NCBI GenBank assembly: GCA_002695025.1
Contig: NZNV01000008.1
Span: forward strand, 214,683-278,682
DNA length: 64,000 nucleotides
From: Owenweeksia sp.
GTDB lineage: Bacteria > Bacteroidota > Bacteroidia > Flavobacteriales > Schleiferiaceae
Direction: 5' to 3'
Positions 26,686-35,183 of the stretch are shown piece by piece (the first letter of the stretch is position 1; each line of letters begins with the position of its first letter). The translations under genes and the position numbers were made by a program. Below the pieces are notes generated by a model. It made no database searches, had not been told where the DNA came from, and worked only from the letters and a program-made list of their open reading frames with translations.

Positions 26686-27351
26686 ATGAACGTTGCAAAA
26701 CACCTTTTAAACGACATAAAGCCGCTGCAATCTTCAGAACGGGTGCGGGATATCCTGGACCTGATGGAGGAGCTGAAATTTACCCACCTGCCGGTTATTG
26801 AAGAATCCCATCACTACCTTGGCCTTATAGACGAGGACGACTTGCTGGAGCTTGAGGACGATACGCAGCGCCTGCAATCGTATCACAGACTGCTCAAACC
26901 CTACTCCGTACCGTTGGAAGCCGATATTTTCAAGGCTGTGCAAATGATCGGTGCCGGACAACTAAGCATGTTACCGGTAGTGGATAAAGAAGGTAATTAC
27001 AAGGGCTACATCTGCACCCGTGAATTGTTACAGGAAATAGGCCGGCAACCCACTTTTACCGAGAGTGGAAGTACATTGGTTTTGGAGATTCCCTCCAGGG
27101 ATTACCAGATGTCGCAGGTAGCCCACATCGTAGAGAGTGAAGATGCACGCATCCTCGGCTTCTTTATTGATAATTCTGAAGAGCTGGACCATATTGAGAT
27201 CAACCTTAAGATCAACCAGCAGGACATTACCCGTATCCTGAAATCACTGGAACGGTATAATTATAAGATTAAGGAAGTACACCATACCAGCCTTTTTGAC
27301 GACACCCTGGATCAGCGTTACGAAGCGCTGATGAAATACCTTAATATGTGA
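26686..27351 (+). CDS. CBS-domain protein
   Basis: A 221-residue cytoplasmic protein with two tandem CBS motifs: the first around 10-70 ([22 protein letters not shown] ... [11 protein letters not shown]) and the second around 75-130 ([21 protein letters not shown] ... [10 protein letters not shown]). The last third resembles an ACT-like or regulatory segment ([19 protein letters not shown]). CBS pairs bind adenine nucleotides. It lies 3 bases ahead of nadK, an arrangement seen in other Bacteroidota, so an energy- or NAD(P)-sensing role is possible but unproven. I start at the ATG at 26686; the longer frame upstream would run through the promoter. Confidence 0.85.
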   Translation: MNVAKHLLNDIKPLQSSERVRDILDLMEELKFTHLPVIEESHHYLGLIDEDDLLELEDDTQRLQSYHRLLKPYSVPLEADIFKAVQMIGAGQLSMLPVVDKEGNYKGYICTRELLQEIGRQPTFTESGSTLVLEIPSRDYQMSQVAHIVESEDARILGFFIDNSEELDHIEINLKINQQDITRILKSLERYNYKIKEVHHTSLFDDTLDQRYEALMKYLNM

Positions 27352-27354
27352 TTT

Positions 27355-28233
27355 ATGAAGGTAGCCGTTTTCGGAAAGCTGATCACCCTTGAATCCCGGC
27401 CCTTCATTGAGAAACTCCACCGGGACCTGCTCAATATCGGGGCGGAGATCATAGTATACAAACGGCTCAATCGTTTTATTGAAGAGCATTGCGAACTGGG
27501 GCTGAACTTCAAGGAATTTGCCTCTCACGATCAGCTGCTTGAAGCCTCACCGGACTTTCTTATTACCATGGGTGGTGATGGCACCATATTGGACGCAGTA
27601 ACGCTTATCCGTGATTCCGGCATCCCCATACTGGGTATCAATACCGGAAGACTGGGTTTTCTCTCCAACGTAAGTAAGGAAAAGATCACCGAGGCCATTC
27701 AGGCTTTAAAGGATACCAATTTCACCATTGATGAACGCATGGTACTGGCATTGGATACCCCTGAGCTGGAACTGGAAATGCCTTTTGCGCTTAACGAAGT
27801 AACGGTAAGCCGCAAGGACACCACCGCTATGGTTACAGTACATACGTGGATCAACGATGAATACCTCAATAGCTATTGGGCGGACGGGCTGATCATTGCC
27901 ACACCCACCGGAAGTACAGGGTATTCACTAAGTTGCGGGGGACCTATTATTATGCCGGGCTCGGACAGTTTTGTGATAACTCCCATTGCTCCGCACAATC
28001 TGAACGTAAGACCGGTCGTTATTCCCAACAAGTATACGATCAAGCTGAAAGTAGAAGGACGCGAAAAGCAATTCCTGGTATCCCTGGACTCCAGGATATA
28101 TGCCCTGGATTCTGGATCAGAATTGAAAGTAAGCCTTAGCACTTTCCGTATACGACTGATAAAGACAGAAATACAAAACTTTGCAGAGACATTACGAAAT
28201 AAATTACTCTGGGGCCTTGACCGAAGGAATTAA
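27355..28233 (+). CDS. nadK: NAD kinase
   Basis: Phosphorylates NAD to NADP. 292 residues with all NAD kinase landmarks: GGDGTIL at 73-79 (catalytic D75), NTGRLGFLSN at 96-105, NEVTVSRKDT, then GLIIATPTGSTGYSLSCGGP. Cytoplasmic. It follows the CBS-domain gene by 3 bases and heads into the DUF6089-uppS-bamA genes, the order commonly seen in Bacteroidota. Confidence 0.97.
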   Translation: MKVAVFGKLITLESRPFIEKLHRDLLNIGAEIIVYKRLNRFIEEHCELGLNFKEFASHDQLLEASPDFLITMGGDGTILDAVTLIRDSGIPILGINTGRLGFLSNVSKEKITEAIQALKDTNFTIDERMVLALDTPELELEMPFALNEVTVSRKDTTAMVTVHTWINDEYLNSYWADGLIIATPTGSTGYSLSCGGPIIMPGSDSFVITPIAPHNLNVRPVVIPNKYTIKLKVEGREKQFLVSLDSRIYALDSGSELKVSLSTFRIRLIKTEIQNFAETLRNKLLWGLDRRN

Positions 28234-28267
28234 CAACCTTTAACCAAGGGCCTTCACGCTAAATGGT

Positions 28268-28275
28268 TATATTTG
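28268..28275 (+). promoter_or_regulatory. -7 promoter box of the DUF6089-uppS-bamA genes
   Basis: TATATTTG, exact TAnnTTTG match, 16 bases ahead of the ATG at 28292. It gives the bamA group its own promoter in addition to readthrough from nadK. Confidence 0.5.
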
Positions 28276-28291
28276 CCCTCATTTTTGCGAA

Positions 28292-29113
28292 ATGAAGATC
28301 AAACTACTCATTTTCAAAATATTATTAGCCTCTCTATGGCTTCCGGCATACGGTCAGTATACCGAAGTAGGCCTGTTTGGAGGCGGAAGCAATTTTATTG
28401 GCGATGTAGGTGACTACGGTATCCACATCCCCAAAGGATACGCTGTTGGCGGTTTTGTTCGCTATAATTTCAACGAACGCTGGGCCTTAAGGTTACAATT
28501 CAACTATGGTTATATTGCCAATGAGGACAGCTCCTCCAGCTTTGGTTACCGCCTTAACCGCAACCTGCACTTCCGTTCACATATCCTGGAAGGAAGTTTA
28601 ATGGGTGAGTTCAATTTTCTGGACTTCGAACCGGGCACCAAGCATTTCCACACCCCTTATGTGATGGGTGGTTTCGGAATTTTTAAATTCAACCCTACAG
28701 CCGTTTACCAGGGAGAGGAATACGAGCTTCAACCCCTGGGCACGGAAGGTCAGGGTACACGCGCCAACGCAAGCGGCCCCTACCCATTGGCCTCTACCTT
28801 TTTTGTATTTGGTCTGGGCTACAAATTCTCAATCGGTGAATTCACCTCTATAGCTATTGAAAGTAATTTCAGAAGCACCCGCACGGATTACCTGGATGAC
28901 GTTAGTGGATATTATGCAGACCCGGAGATCATAGAAGAGGAAAACGGGCCCGTTGCAGCAGCACTCTCTGACCGTAGTATATTGGGTGGGGATAAGGAAA
29001 ACCTGCTTAGAGGTAATCCTCAGAATAATGACTGGTATATATTCACCGGTATCACCCTTCAGTTCAAGTTTGGGGAACTGTATGAGAAATGCGCAAGCTT
29101 TGTGGGAAGATGA
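28292..29113 (+). CDS. DUF6089 family outer-membrane protein
   Basis: A 273-residue exported protein (signal peptide to about residue 22, AYGQ) with a barrel-like pattern: short Gly/aromatic strands such as GLFGGGSNFIGDVGD, GYAVGGFVRYNFNERWALRL and TPYVMGGFGIFKF. This is the family usually found directly ahead of uppS and bamA in Bacteroidota and annotated DUF6089. Function unknown; the constant location suggests a link to outer-membrane assembly. Its stop overlaps the uppS start (ATGA at 29110-29113). Confidence 0.85.
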   Translation: MKIKLLIFKILLASLWLPAYGQYTEVGLFGGGSNFIGDVGDYGIHIPKGYAVGGFVRYNFNERWALRLQFNYGYIANEDSSSSFGYRLNRNLHFRSHILEGSLMGEFNFLDFEPGTKHFHTPYVMGGFGIFKFNPTAVYQGEEYELQPLGTEGQGTRANASGPYPLASTFFVFGLGYKFSIGEFTSIAIESNFRSTRTDYLDDVSGYYADPEIIEEENGPVAAALSDRSILGGDKENLLRGNPQNNDWYIFTGITLQFKFGELYEKCASFVGR

Positions 29114-29853
29114 GCCTGAAGGAAGAAATCAAACACAACCCCCTACCTCAACACGTTGCTATAATTATGGATGGCAACGGCCGCTGGGCCAAGAAAAAAG
29201 GTTTCCTGCGTGCCATAGGCCATGAAAACGGTGTGGACGCCTTGCGTAATATTGCTACCGCTTCTGCAGAAGTGGGTATAAAATACCTCACGGTATACGC
29301 TTTTTCCAGTGAAAACTGGAACCGTCCCCGCGCAGAGGTCAATGCCCTGATGGCCCTTTTGGTCTCCAGCCTTCGCAAAGAGCTCAAGACCTTAACCAAG
29401 AATAATATCAGCCTGAATACTATCGGCAAGACTGATTCACTACCGCTAAAGTGCCAGCGGGAACTGCAGGAAGTGATCGAAAAAACCAGCAAACTGGATC
29501 ACATGACCCTTACCCTGGCCTTGAGCTATGGCAGCAGGGAGGAAATAACAGAAGCCACGCGCACGCTGGCCCGTGATGTGAAAGCTGGTAAGCTGGATCC
29601 TGAGGATATAAGCGAAGAACATATTAGCCATAACCTTTTTACCCGGGGCCTTCCAGACCCTGATCTGCTGATACGCACTAGCGGTGAGTACCGGATAAGC
29701 AACTATATGCTTTGGCAGATCGCCTACTCGGAATTGTATTTTACCGACAAGCTTTGGCCTGATTTCGGGGCTGAAGATCTATTTAAGGCCATCCTGGATT
29801 ACCAGAGAAGAGAGAGAAGATTTGGTAAAATCAGTGAGCAATTAAATTCCTGA
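29110..29853 (+). CDS. uppS: Isoprenyl transferase (undecaprenyl diphosphate synthase)
   Basis: Adds cis-isoprene units to make the C55 carrier lipid of peptidoglycan and glycan synthesis. 247 residues. Signature blocks: HVAIIMDGNGRWAKK with catalytic D21, LTVYAFSSENW, and the C-terminal DPDLLIRTSGEYRISNY with LWPDF. I start at the ATG at 29110, which overlaps the DUF6089 stop by 4 bases; the longer frame from 29089 adds seven residues of no interest. Seven bases separate it from bamA. Confidence 0.97.
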   Translation: MSLKEEIKHNPLPQHVAIIMDGNGRWAKKKGFLRAIGHENGVDALRNIATASAEVGIKYLTVYAFSSENWNRPRAEVNALMALLVSSLRKELKTLTKNNISLNTIGKTDSLPLKCQRELQEVIEKTSKLDHMTLTLALSYGSREEITEATRTLARDVKAGKLDPEDISEEHISHNLFTRGLPDPDLLIRTSGEYRISNYMLWQIAYSELYFTDKLWPDFGAEDLFKAILDYQRRERRFGKISEQLNS

Positions 29854-29860
29854 ACCAATA

Positions 29861-32359
29861 ATGCGAAGAGTACTGTTGTGCCTGAGTGCACTTTTTATAT
29901 TTTCCCTATCCCATGCGCAGATCTCCACTACCAAAAGCCTTCAGCAACTGGCTTTGGAAGGAGGCGGAACGTATGAGATAGGCGGTATTACCATTACCGG
30001 TTCAGACAACCTGGACCACCAGGTTATTCTTTTGATTTCAGGTTTAAAAGTGGGGCAAAAGATAGAACTGCCTGGGGAAGAAACTACACGCGCCATCAAG
30101 AACCTCTGGAACCAGCGTCTCTTTGACGATATTGGCATTTTCATTACCGAGATCAAAGGCAATGTGGCTTTCCTGGAAATCCGCCTGAAGGAGTTGCCCA
30201 AGCTCAGTAAGTACTATATCAAAGGTATCCGCAAGTCCAAACAAGACAACCTTCGGGAAGAGATCAACCTCTCCAGTGGTACCATCGTAACCGAAAACCT
30301 CATCGTAAACACGGAGAACATTGCCCGTGAATACTTTGTGGAAAAGGGATATCTCAATGCCGAAGTGGACGTGGTGAAACGTATTGATACCACCTCCAAC
30401 AATGCGGTTATCCTGGGGGTAATTGTAGACCGTGGCGAAAAGGTAAAGATCAAGGAAATAGAGTTTGAGGGCAATGAAAACCTCTCTGACCGCAAGCTGC
30501 GCAAGGCCATGAAGGAAACCAAGCGCAAACGCATCTGGAACATCTTCAAATCCTCCAAGTTCATTCGTGATGATTACGAGGAAGACAAGCACAAGATCAT
30601 TGAAAAGTACAACCAGAATGGTTACCGTGATGCCCGCATCGTGCATGACACCATCTATAAGATCAAGGATGATCGGATAGAAATTGACATGACCATTGAA
30701 GAGGGCCATAAGTATTACTTCCGGGATATAACCTGGCTGGGGAATACCAAGTACAGCAATGAAACCCTTTCCAAGATCCTCAACATTCAGAAAGGTGATG
30801 TGTACGATGCGGCCTACCTGCAGGAAAGATTATTCCTGGACCCTCAGGGTGGTGATGTAAGCTCGCTTTACCTGGACAATGGGTACCTCTTCTTTGACCT
30901 CAACCCGGTGGAAGTACTGGTGGAAAATGATTCCATTGACATTGAAATGCGGATACGCGAAGGCCGTCAGGCTACTATTAGCAAGGTTACCGTGGTGGGT
31001 AATGACCGTACCAATGATCACGTTATCATGCGCGAATTGCGCACCAAGCCGGGAGAGCTTTTCCGCAGATCAGACATCCAGCGTAGTATGCGTGAACTGC
31101 AGCAGCTTGGGTATTTTGAGCCTACCGAACTGAACGTAAACCCGAGGCCCAATGCCGAAACCGGAACGGTGGATATTGAATATTCTGTAGTAGAACGTTC
31201 TACCAGTCAGCTGGAATTACAGGGTGGTTACGGTGCCGGACGCATTGTTGGTACACTGGGCCTGAACTTCAATAACTTCTCCGCCCGTAACATATTCAAC
31301 AAAAGAGCCTGGAAACCGCTACCTTCCGGTGACGGACAAACCATCAACCTGAGAGCCCAGAGCAACGGCTTGTTCTACCAGTCGTACAGCGCCTCCTTTA
31401 CCGAGCCCTGGCTGGGCGGTAAAAAACCGAACTCATTAACTGTTTCACTATACCACAATATCCAGAACCTGAACGGGCGCTCCAAGGACGATCCTTTAAG
31501 ACAATCCCTTACCATTACCGGGGTTACCGTAGGATTGGGACAACGCCTCAAGTGGCCGGATGATTATTTTACCCTGTACAATGCGGTGGACTACCAGGTA
31601 TATAACCTCCGGAGATACCCGCTGGCCGGGATACAGTTTACCGAGGGCCAGGTACACAACCTGGCGTTGCGCTCCACCTTTGGACGTAATAGCACCGATT
31701 ATCCGATCTACCCGCGCAGGGGTTCCCTTTTTAATGTTACAGTAGAGGCTACACCTCCTTATTCTTTGCTCAACGGACGCGACTACAGCTCACTGAGCGA
31801 TCCCGAGAAATACGAATTGCTGGAATACTACAAACTGAAAGTGAACAGCAGCTGGTTTACCGAAATATTCAATAAGGCGGTGATTAAAACGGCCGGGGAG
31901 TTCGGTTACCTGGGAGCTTATAATGATGACGTGGGCCTTCCTCCCTTTGAGCGTTTTTACGTAGGTGGTGACGGTTTACAGAACTTTGTACTGGATGGCC
32001 GTGAGATCATCGGCTTGAGAGGTTACCCCAACAACCAGATCGTTCCCAACGGGGGCGGTTCTTCCAACCTGGGGGGAGCACTCTACAATAAGTTTACTTT
32101 AGAATTGCGTTACCTTATCACTGAAAACCCTAGTGCCCAGATATTTATGCTTTCATTCCTGGAAGCCGGTAACAACTATGATACTTTCGAGAACTATCAG
32201 CCGTTTAGATTAAAACGATCGGCTGGTGCCGGGGTGCGTATTTTTATGCCCATGTTCGGACTTCTGGGAATTGACTTTGGTTACGGATTTGACGCCATTC
32301 CCGGGCAGCTCCAACCCTCTGGGTGGAACACGCACTTCATAATTGGCCAGCAATTTTAA
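29861..32359 (+). CDS. bamA: Outer-membrane protein assembly factor BamA
   Basis: Central subunit of the machine that folds barrels into the outer membrane. 832 residues: signal peptide (to about 20, SHAQ), about five POTRA domains (for example VKIKEIEFEGNENLSDRKLR, YFRDITWLGNTKYSNETL, ATISKVTVVGNDRTNDHVIM), then the Omp85 beta-barrel with the family's late GLRGYPNNQI block (the Bacteroidota form of the VRGF/Y loop) and a terminal QF. Lies directly ahead of two skp-like chaperone genes, the classical bamA-skp pairing. Confidence 0.96.
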   Translation: MRRVLLCLSALFIFSLSHAQISTTKSLQQLALEGGGTYEIGGITITGSDNLDHQVILLISGLKVGQKIELPGEETTRAIKNLWNQRLFDDIGIFITEIKGNVAFLEIRLKELPKLSKYYIKGIRKSKQDNLREEINLSSGTIVTENLIVNTENIAREYFVEKGYLNAEVDVVKRIDTTSNNAVILGVIVDRGEKVKIKEIEFEGNENLSDRKLRKAMKETKRKRIWNIFKSSKFIRDDYEEDKHKIIEKYNQNGYRDARIVHDTIYKIKDDRIEIDMTIEEGHKYYFRDITWLGNTKYSNETLSKILNIQKGDVYDAAYLQERLFLDPQGGDVSSLYLDNGYLFFDLNPVEVLVENDSIDIEMRIREGRQATISKVTVVGNDRTNDHVIMRELRTKPGELFRRSDIQRSMRELQQLGYFEPTELNVNPRPNAETGTVDIEYSVVERSTSQLELQGGYGAGRIVGTLGLNFNNFSARNIFNKRAWKPLPSGDGQTINLRAQSNGLFYQSYSASFTEPWLGGKKPNSLTVSLYHNIQNLNGRSKDDPLRQSLTITGVTVGLGQRLKWPDDYFTLYNAVDYQVYNLRRYPLAGIQFTEGQVHNLALRSTFGRNSTDYPIYPRRGSLFNVTVEATPPYSLLNGRDYSSLSDPEKYELLEYYKLKVNSSWFTEIFNKAVIKTAGEFGYLGAYNDDVGLPPFERFYVGGDGLQNFVLDGREIIGLRGYPNNQIVPNGGGSSNLGGALYNKFTLELRYLITENPSAQIFMLSFLEAGNNYDTFENYQPFRLKRSAGAGVRIFMPMFGLLGIDFGYGFDAIPGQLQPSGWNTHFIIGQQF

Positions 32360-32381
32360 TTTAATTAATTTCGCCCGGCTT

Positions 32382-32888
32382 ATGAGGAATTTACTCATTT
32401 TACTAATTGGTCTGGTTTTTGGAACTCAGGGTTTTGCACAGCGTTTTGCTATAGTAGACAGTGAGTTGATCCTTACCAAAATGCCTGAACATAAACAGGC
32501 TCAAAACCAACTGGATCAATTGTCACAACGTTGGCAAGGAGAAGTGGAAGCACTTCAGTCAGAAGTAGCTGCTTTACAAAAAGCCTACAATGCTGAAAAA
32601 GTTCTTTTAACAGAGGAAATGCAACAGGAACGCCTGGATGCCATTAAGGTAAAGGAACAGGAAGTTAAAGACCTGCAACATAAGTACTTTGGCCCTACCG
32701 GTGAAATTTTCAAAAAGCGCCAGGAACTGATCCGTCCTATACAGGATCAGATCTACAACGCGGTACAGGAAGTGGCCCGCAGGCGTAAACTGGACGTTGT
32801 GTTTGACAAGAGTAGTGACCTGATTACCCTTTACAGTAACCAGCAGGTAGACATCAGCGATGAGGTGCTGGAAAAATTAGGTTACTGA
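32382..32888 (+). CDS. OmpH/Skp-like periplasmic chaperone, copy 1
   Basis: A 168-residue exported protein (signal peptide to about 19, FAQ) of the OmpH/Skp family, which keeps unfolded outer-membrane proteins soluble on the way to BamA. The start RFAIVDSELILTKMPEHKQA and the long charged coiled coil (about 45-115) are typical. I start at the ATG at 32382; the track-length start 13 codons upstream lies in bamA and adds no signal sequence. It is 22 bases downstream of bamA and 27 ahead of copy 2. Confidence 0.92.
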   Translation: MRNLLILLIGLVFGTQGFAQRFAIVDSELILTKMPEHKQAQNQLDQLSQRWQGEVEALQSEVAALQKAYNAEKVLLTEEMQQERLDAIKVKEQEVKDLQHKYFGPTGEIFKKRQELIRPIQDQIYNAVQEVARRRKLDVVFDKSSDLITLYSNQQVDISDEVLEKLGY

Positions 32889-32915
32889 TTAAATTAAAAT
32901 TGAAATAACAGTACG

Positions 32916-33434
32916 ATGAAAAAACAATTAGCGATTTTGGTATTAGCCCTGGGGTTAATGACAAGTTTCAGTGCCGTGGCCCAACAAAAGATCGGTCATA
33001 TCAATGCAGACGAGTTATTACAGATGATGCCGGAAACCAAAACTGCACAGCAGCAACTGGAAACCTATGGACGCCAGCTTGAAAAAGATCTCAAGGATAT
33101 GGAAACCGAGCTACAGACCAAGGTTCAAAGCTTCCGCGAAAACCAAAAAGTGATGACTGAACTGGCCCGCGAAAATAAATCGCGTGAGATACAGGAATTG
33201 CAACTTCGCATACAGGAGTACAGCCAAAAGGCCCAGGAAGACCTTCAGCAAAAGCAGGTGGAATTACTTACTCCCATCATTGAAAAAGCTACCAATGCCG
33301 TTCAGGACGTGGCCAAGGAAAACGGTTTCACTTACATCCTGGACAGCTCACCCAGCAAAGCTGTAGTAATATTTGCAGCCGATAAAAGCGAGGACCTTAT
33401 GCCTAAGGTAAAAGCTAAACTGGCCATCCAGTAA
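32916..33434 (+). CDS. OmpH/Skp-like periplasmic chaperone, copy 2
   Basis: A 172-residue paralogue of the preceding gene: signal peptide (to about 22, AVAQ), then KIGHINADELLQMMPETKTA, a coiled-coil centre and a C-terminal VQDVAKENGFTYILDSSPSK. Tandem ompH copies after bamA are common in Bacteroidota. The two copies differ enough in sequence to suggest separate client ranges or an obligate heterotrimer, which cannot be decided here. A strong terminator follows at 33469. Confidence 0.92.
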   Translation: MKKQLAILVLALGLMTSFSAVAQQKIGHINADELLQMMPETKTAQQQLETYGRQLEKDLKDMETELQTKVQSFRENQKVMTELARENKSREIQELQLRIQEYSQKAQEDLQQKQVELLTPIIEKATNAVQDVAKENGFTYILDSSPSKAVVIFAADKSEDLMPKVKAKLAIQ

Positions 33435-33468
33435 TAACCGCTACACGCATTTAAAGAGTATATTAGTG

Positions 33469-33503
33469 CCGCTGTTCCTTCAATGGAGCAGCGGTTTTTT
33501 ATT
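33469..33503 (+). terminator. Terminator after the tandem ompH genes
   Basis: A 10-pair stem with one G-U pair (CCGCTGTTCC and GGAGCAGCGG), a 6-base loop, then TTTTTTATTT. It ends 8-9 bases before the murI ATG at 33512, so murI has almost no leader after the terminator. Confidence 0.85.
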
Positions 33504-33511
33504 TCCAGACC

Positions 33512-34312
33512 ATGACCAACAGACCCATAGGTATTTTTGACAGTGGGGTAGGCGGACTCACTGTTGCAGCCGCTATCAAAAAACATCTTCCGGATGAATC
33601 TTTCATCTATTTCGGTGATACCCGTCACACACCCTATGGTGATAAATCAAGGGATACCGTACAAACTTACTCGCGCGAAATAACCGAGTTTCTCCTGAGC
33701 CAGGATTGCAAAGCCATTGTGATAGCCTGTAATACTGCTTCGGCACTGGCTTATCAGAAACTGGTAAAGAAATTCCCGGATGTTCCTATTATCAATGTGG
33801 TGGATCCCGTGGTAAACTACGTAGCCGAGCATGCCAAAGGCAAAGTGGGGATTATAGCCACCCGAGCCACTACCCAGTCCGGGATCTACAAGAAAAGCCT
33901 GCTGGCCAAAAAACCTAAACTCCAGGTAGTTTCAGCCGCAACTCCTCTTTTGGTAGGTATTGCCGAAGAAGACTTTACCCATACGGACATTAGTCGTGGT
34001 GCCATTAAAGCCTATCTCAACAATGATGACTTCAGTAAGCTTTCCCTGCTCATATTAGGATGTACCCACTTTCCTTTATTCCAAACGGAGATCGAGAGTT
34101 TTTATGAAGGTAAAACGGAGGTTGTAGACTCTCCGGAGCTGGTGGCCCATCACCTTAAATCGGTATTGGTAGAACACAAAATCCTTAATGAGAAAGAGAG
34201 AGAAAAGGCTTCGTACCGCTTTTATGTATCGGAAAAAACCAAGGCTTTTTCACGCATTGCCCGTAATTTTTTTGGGGAGAATATTACCCTTACTGAAAAG
34301 GTACTTTCCTGA
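33512..34312 (+). CDS. murI: Glutamate racemase
   Basis: Makes D-glutamate for peptidoglycan. 266 residues, typical length, with GIFDSGVGGLTV at the start and the two catalytic cysteines C73 (IACNTASA) and C184 (LGCTHFP). It sits right behind the ompH terminator, and its stop is adjacent to the end of the convergent alpha/beta hydrolase gene. Its promoter must lie within or just upstream of the terminator hairpin, or it is transcribed by partial readthrough. Confidence 0.97.
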   Translation: MTNRPIGIFDSGVGGLTVAAAIKKHLPDESFIYFGDTRHTPYGDKSRDTVQTYSREITEFLLSQDCKAIVIACNTASALAYQKLVKKFPDVPIINVVDPVVNYVAEHAKGKVGIIATRATTQSGIYKKSLLAKKPKLQVVSAATPLLVGIAEEDFTHTDISRGAIKAYLNNDDFSKLSLLILGCTHFPLFQTEIESFYEGKTEVVDSPELVAHHLKSVLVEHKILNEKEREKASYRFYVSEKTKAFSRIARNFFGENITLTEKVLS

Positions 34313-35080
34313 TCAGGATTCCAGGAAAGAGCTTACCAGCTCAAAGAATTCCTTTGGCTTTTCAGCGTGCAGCCAGTGCCCTGCTCCATCAATAGCTTCC
34401 AGCCTGGCACCGGGAAAATGATCCAGGATCATCTCTTCGTCCTCATCCTGTATATACCAGGACTTGCCTCCCCGCACAAATAGGGTTTCCCCACTATAAA
34501 TAGCATTAGGAGGCAGGGCATCTCCCACTTTTTTGATCTCGCGGGCAATTACAGGCACATTAAAACGCCAATCCAGCTTCCCCTTTTCTTTCCAGTAAAG
34601 ACTCTTTAGCAAAAACTGACGGGTTCCCTCCTCTTCTATCTCCGGACCAAAAGCCTCCTCTGCGTCCCCACGTGAATTTATAGTTTCCAGATCCAGCGAT
34701 TGAAGGGCGGCAATGATCTTTTGGTGGTGGGGCTTATACGGTTTGGGAGCGATATCAGCCACTACCAGCTTTTCCACTCGCTCAGGGTTAAGCACCGCAA
34801 ACAGCATCCCTACTTTGCCCCCCATACTATGGCCTAATATCAAGGCCTTTTCAATATGGTGTGCCTCCATATATTCCTGCAGGTCATCACTCATCAGTTC
34901 ATAGGAGAATGCATCGCTGTGGGGACTTTTACCGTGGTTACGCATATCCAGGAGGTGCACACAATAGGTTTCCGACCATTTGCGCCCCAGGGTTTGCCAG
35001 TTGTCGCCACTACCAAACACCCCGTGCATAATGATCAGATGTTGATCTCCTTCACCTAATATTTTTGAATATAACTGCAT
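34313..35080 (-). CDS. Alpha/beta-fold hydrolase (YbfF type)
   Basis: A 255-residue cytoplasmic hydrolase. The oxyanion region is MHGVFGSGDNW, the nucleophile elbow is GHSMGG with S85, and the catalytic histidine is H235 in DGAGHWLHAEKP. The overall pattern, especially LLDMRNHGKSP, matches the YbfF esterase group, related to human ABHD11. Substrate unknown, probably acyl esters or thioesters. Transcribed alone, divergent from metG. Confidence 0.88.
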   Translation of the reverse strand: MQLYSKILGEGDQHLIIMHGVFGSGDNWQTLGRKWSETYCVHLLDMRNHGKSPHSDAFSYELMSDDLQEYMEAHHIEKALILGHSMGGKVGMLFAVLNPERVEKLVVADIAPKPYKPHHQKIIAALQSLDLETINSRGDAEEAFGPEIEEEGTRQFLLKSLYWKEKGKLDWRFNVPVIAREIKKVGDALPPNAIYSGETLFVRGGKSWYIQDEDEEMILDHFPGARLEAIDGAGHWLHAEKPKEFFELVSSFLES

Positions 35081-35153
35081 CTCTAATTCTCCTTTGATTC
35101 TTCAACCCTGTCAAATGGCGTAAGTTCAGACTTCGGCAGCCCTCTTAATTTGC

Positions 35154-35161
35154 TACTTTTG
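35154..35161 (+). promoter_or_regulatory. -7 promoter box of metG
   Basis: TACTTTTG, exact TAnnTTTG match, 22 bases ahead of the ATG at 35184. A second, one-mismatch box (TTAATTTG) ends 9 bases before it. Confidence 0.5.
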
Positions 35162-35183
35162 CGGGCAAAGCGCAAAAATACGA

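Noticed and set aside
25899..26717. Long form of pdxJ starting at 26717
   Set aside because: Adds 31 residues without family match and overlaps the divergent gene's start; GTG at 26624 gives the usual PdxJ length.
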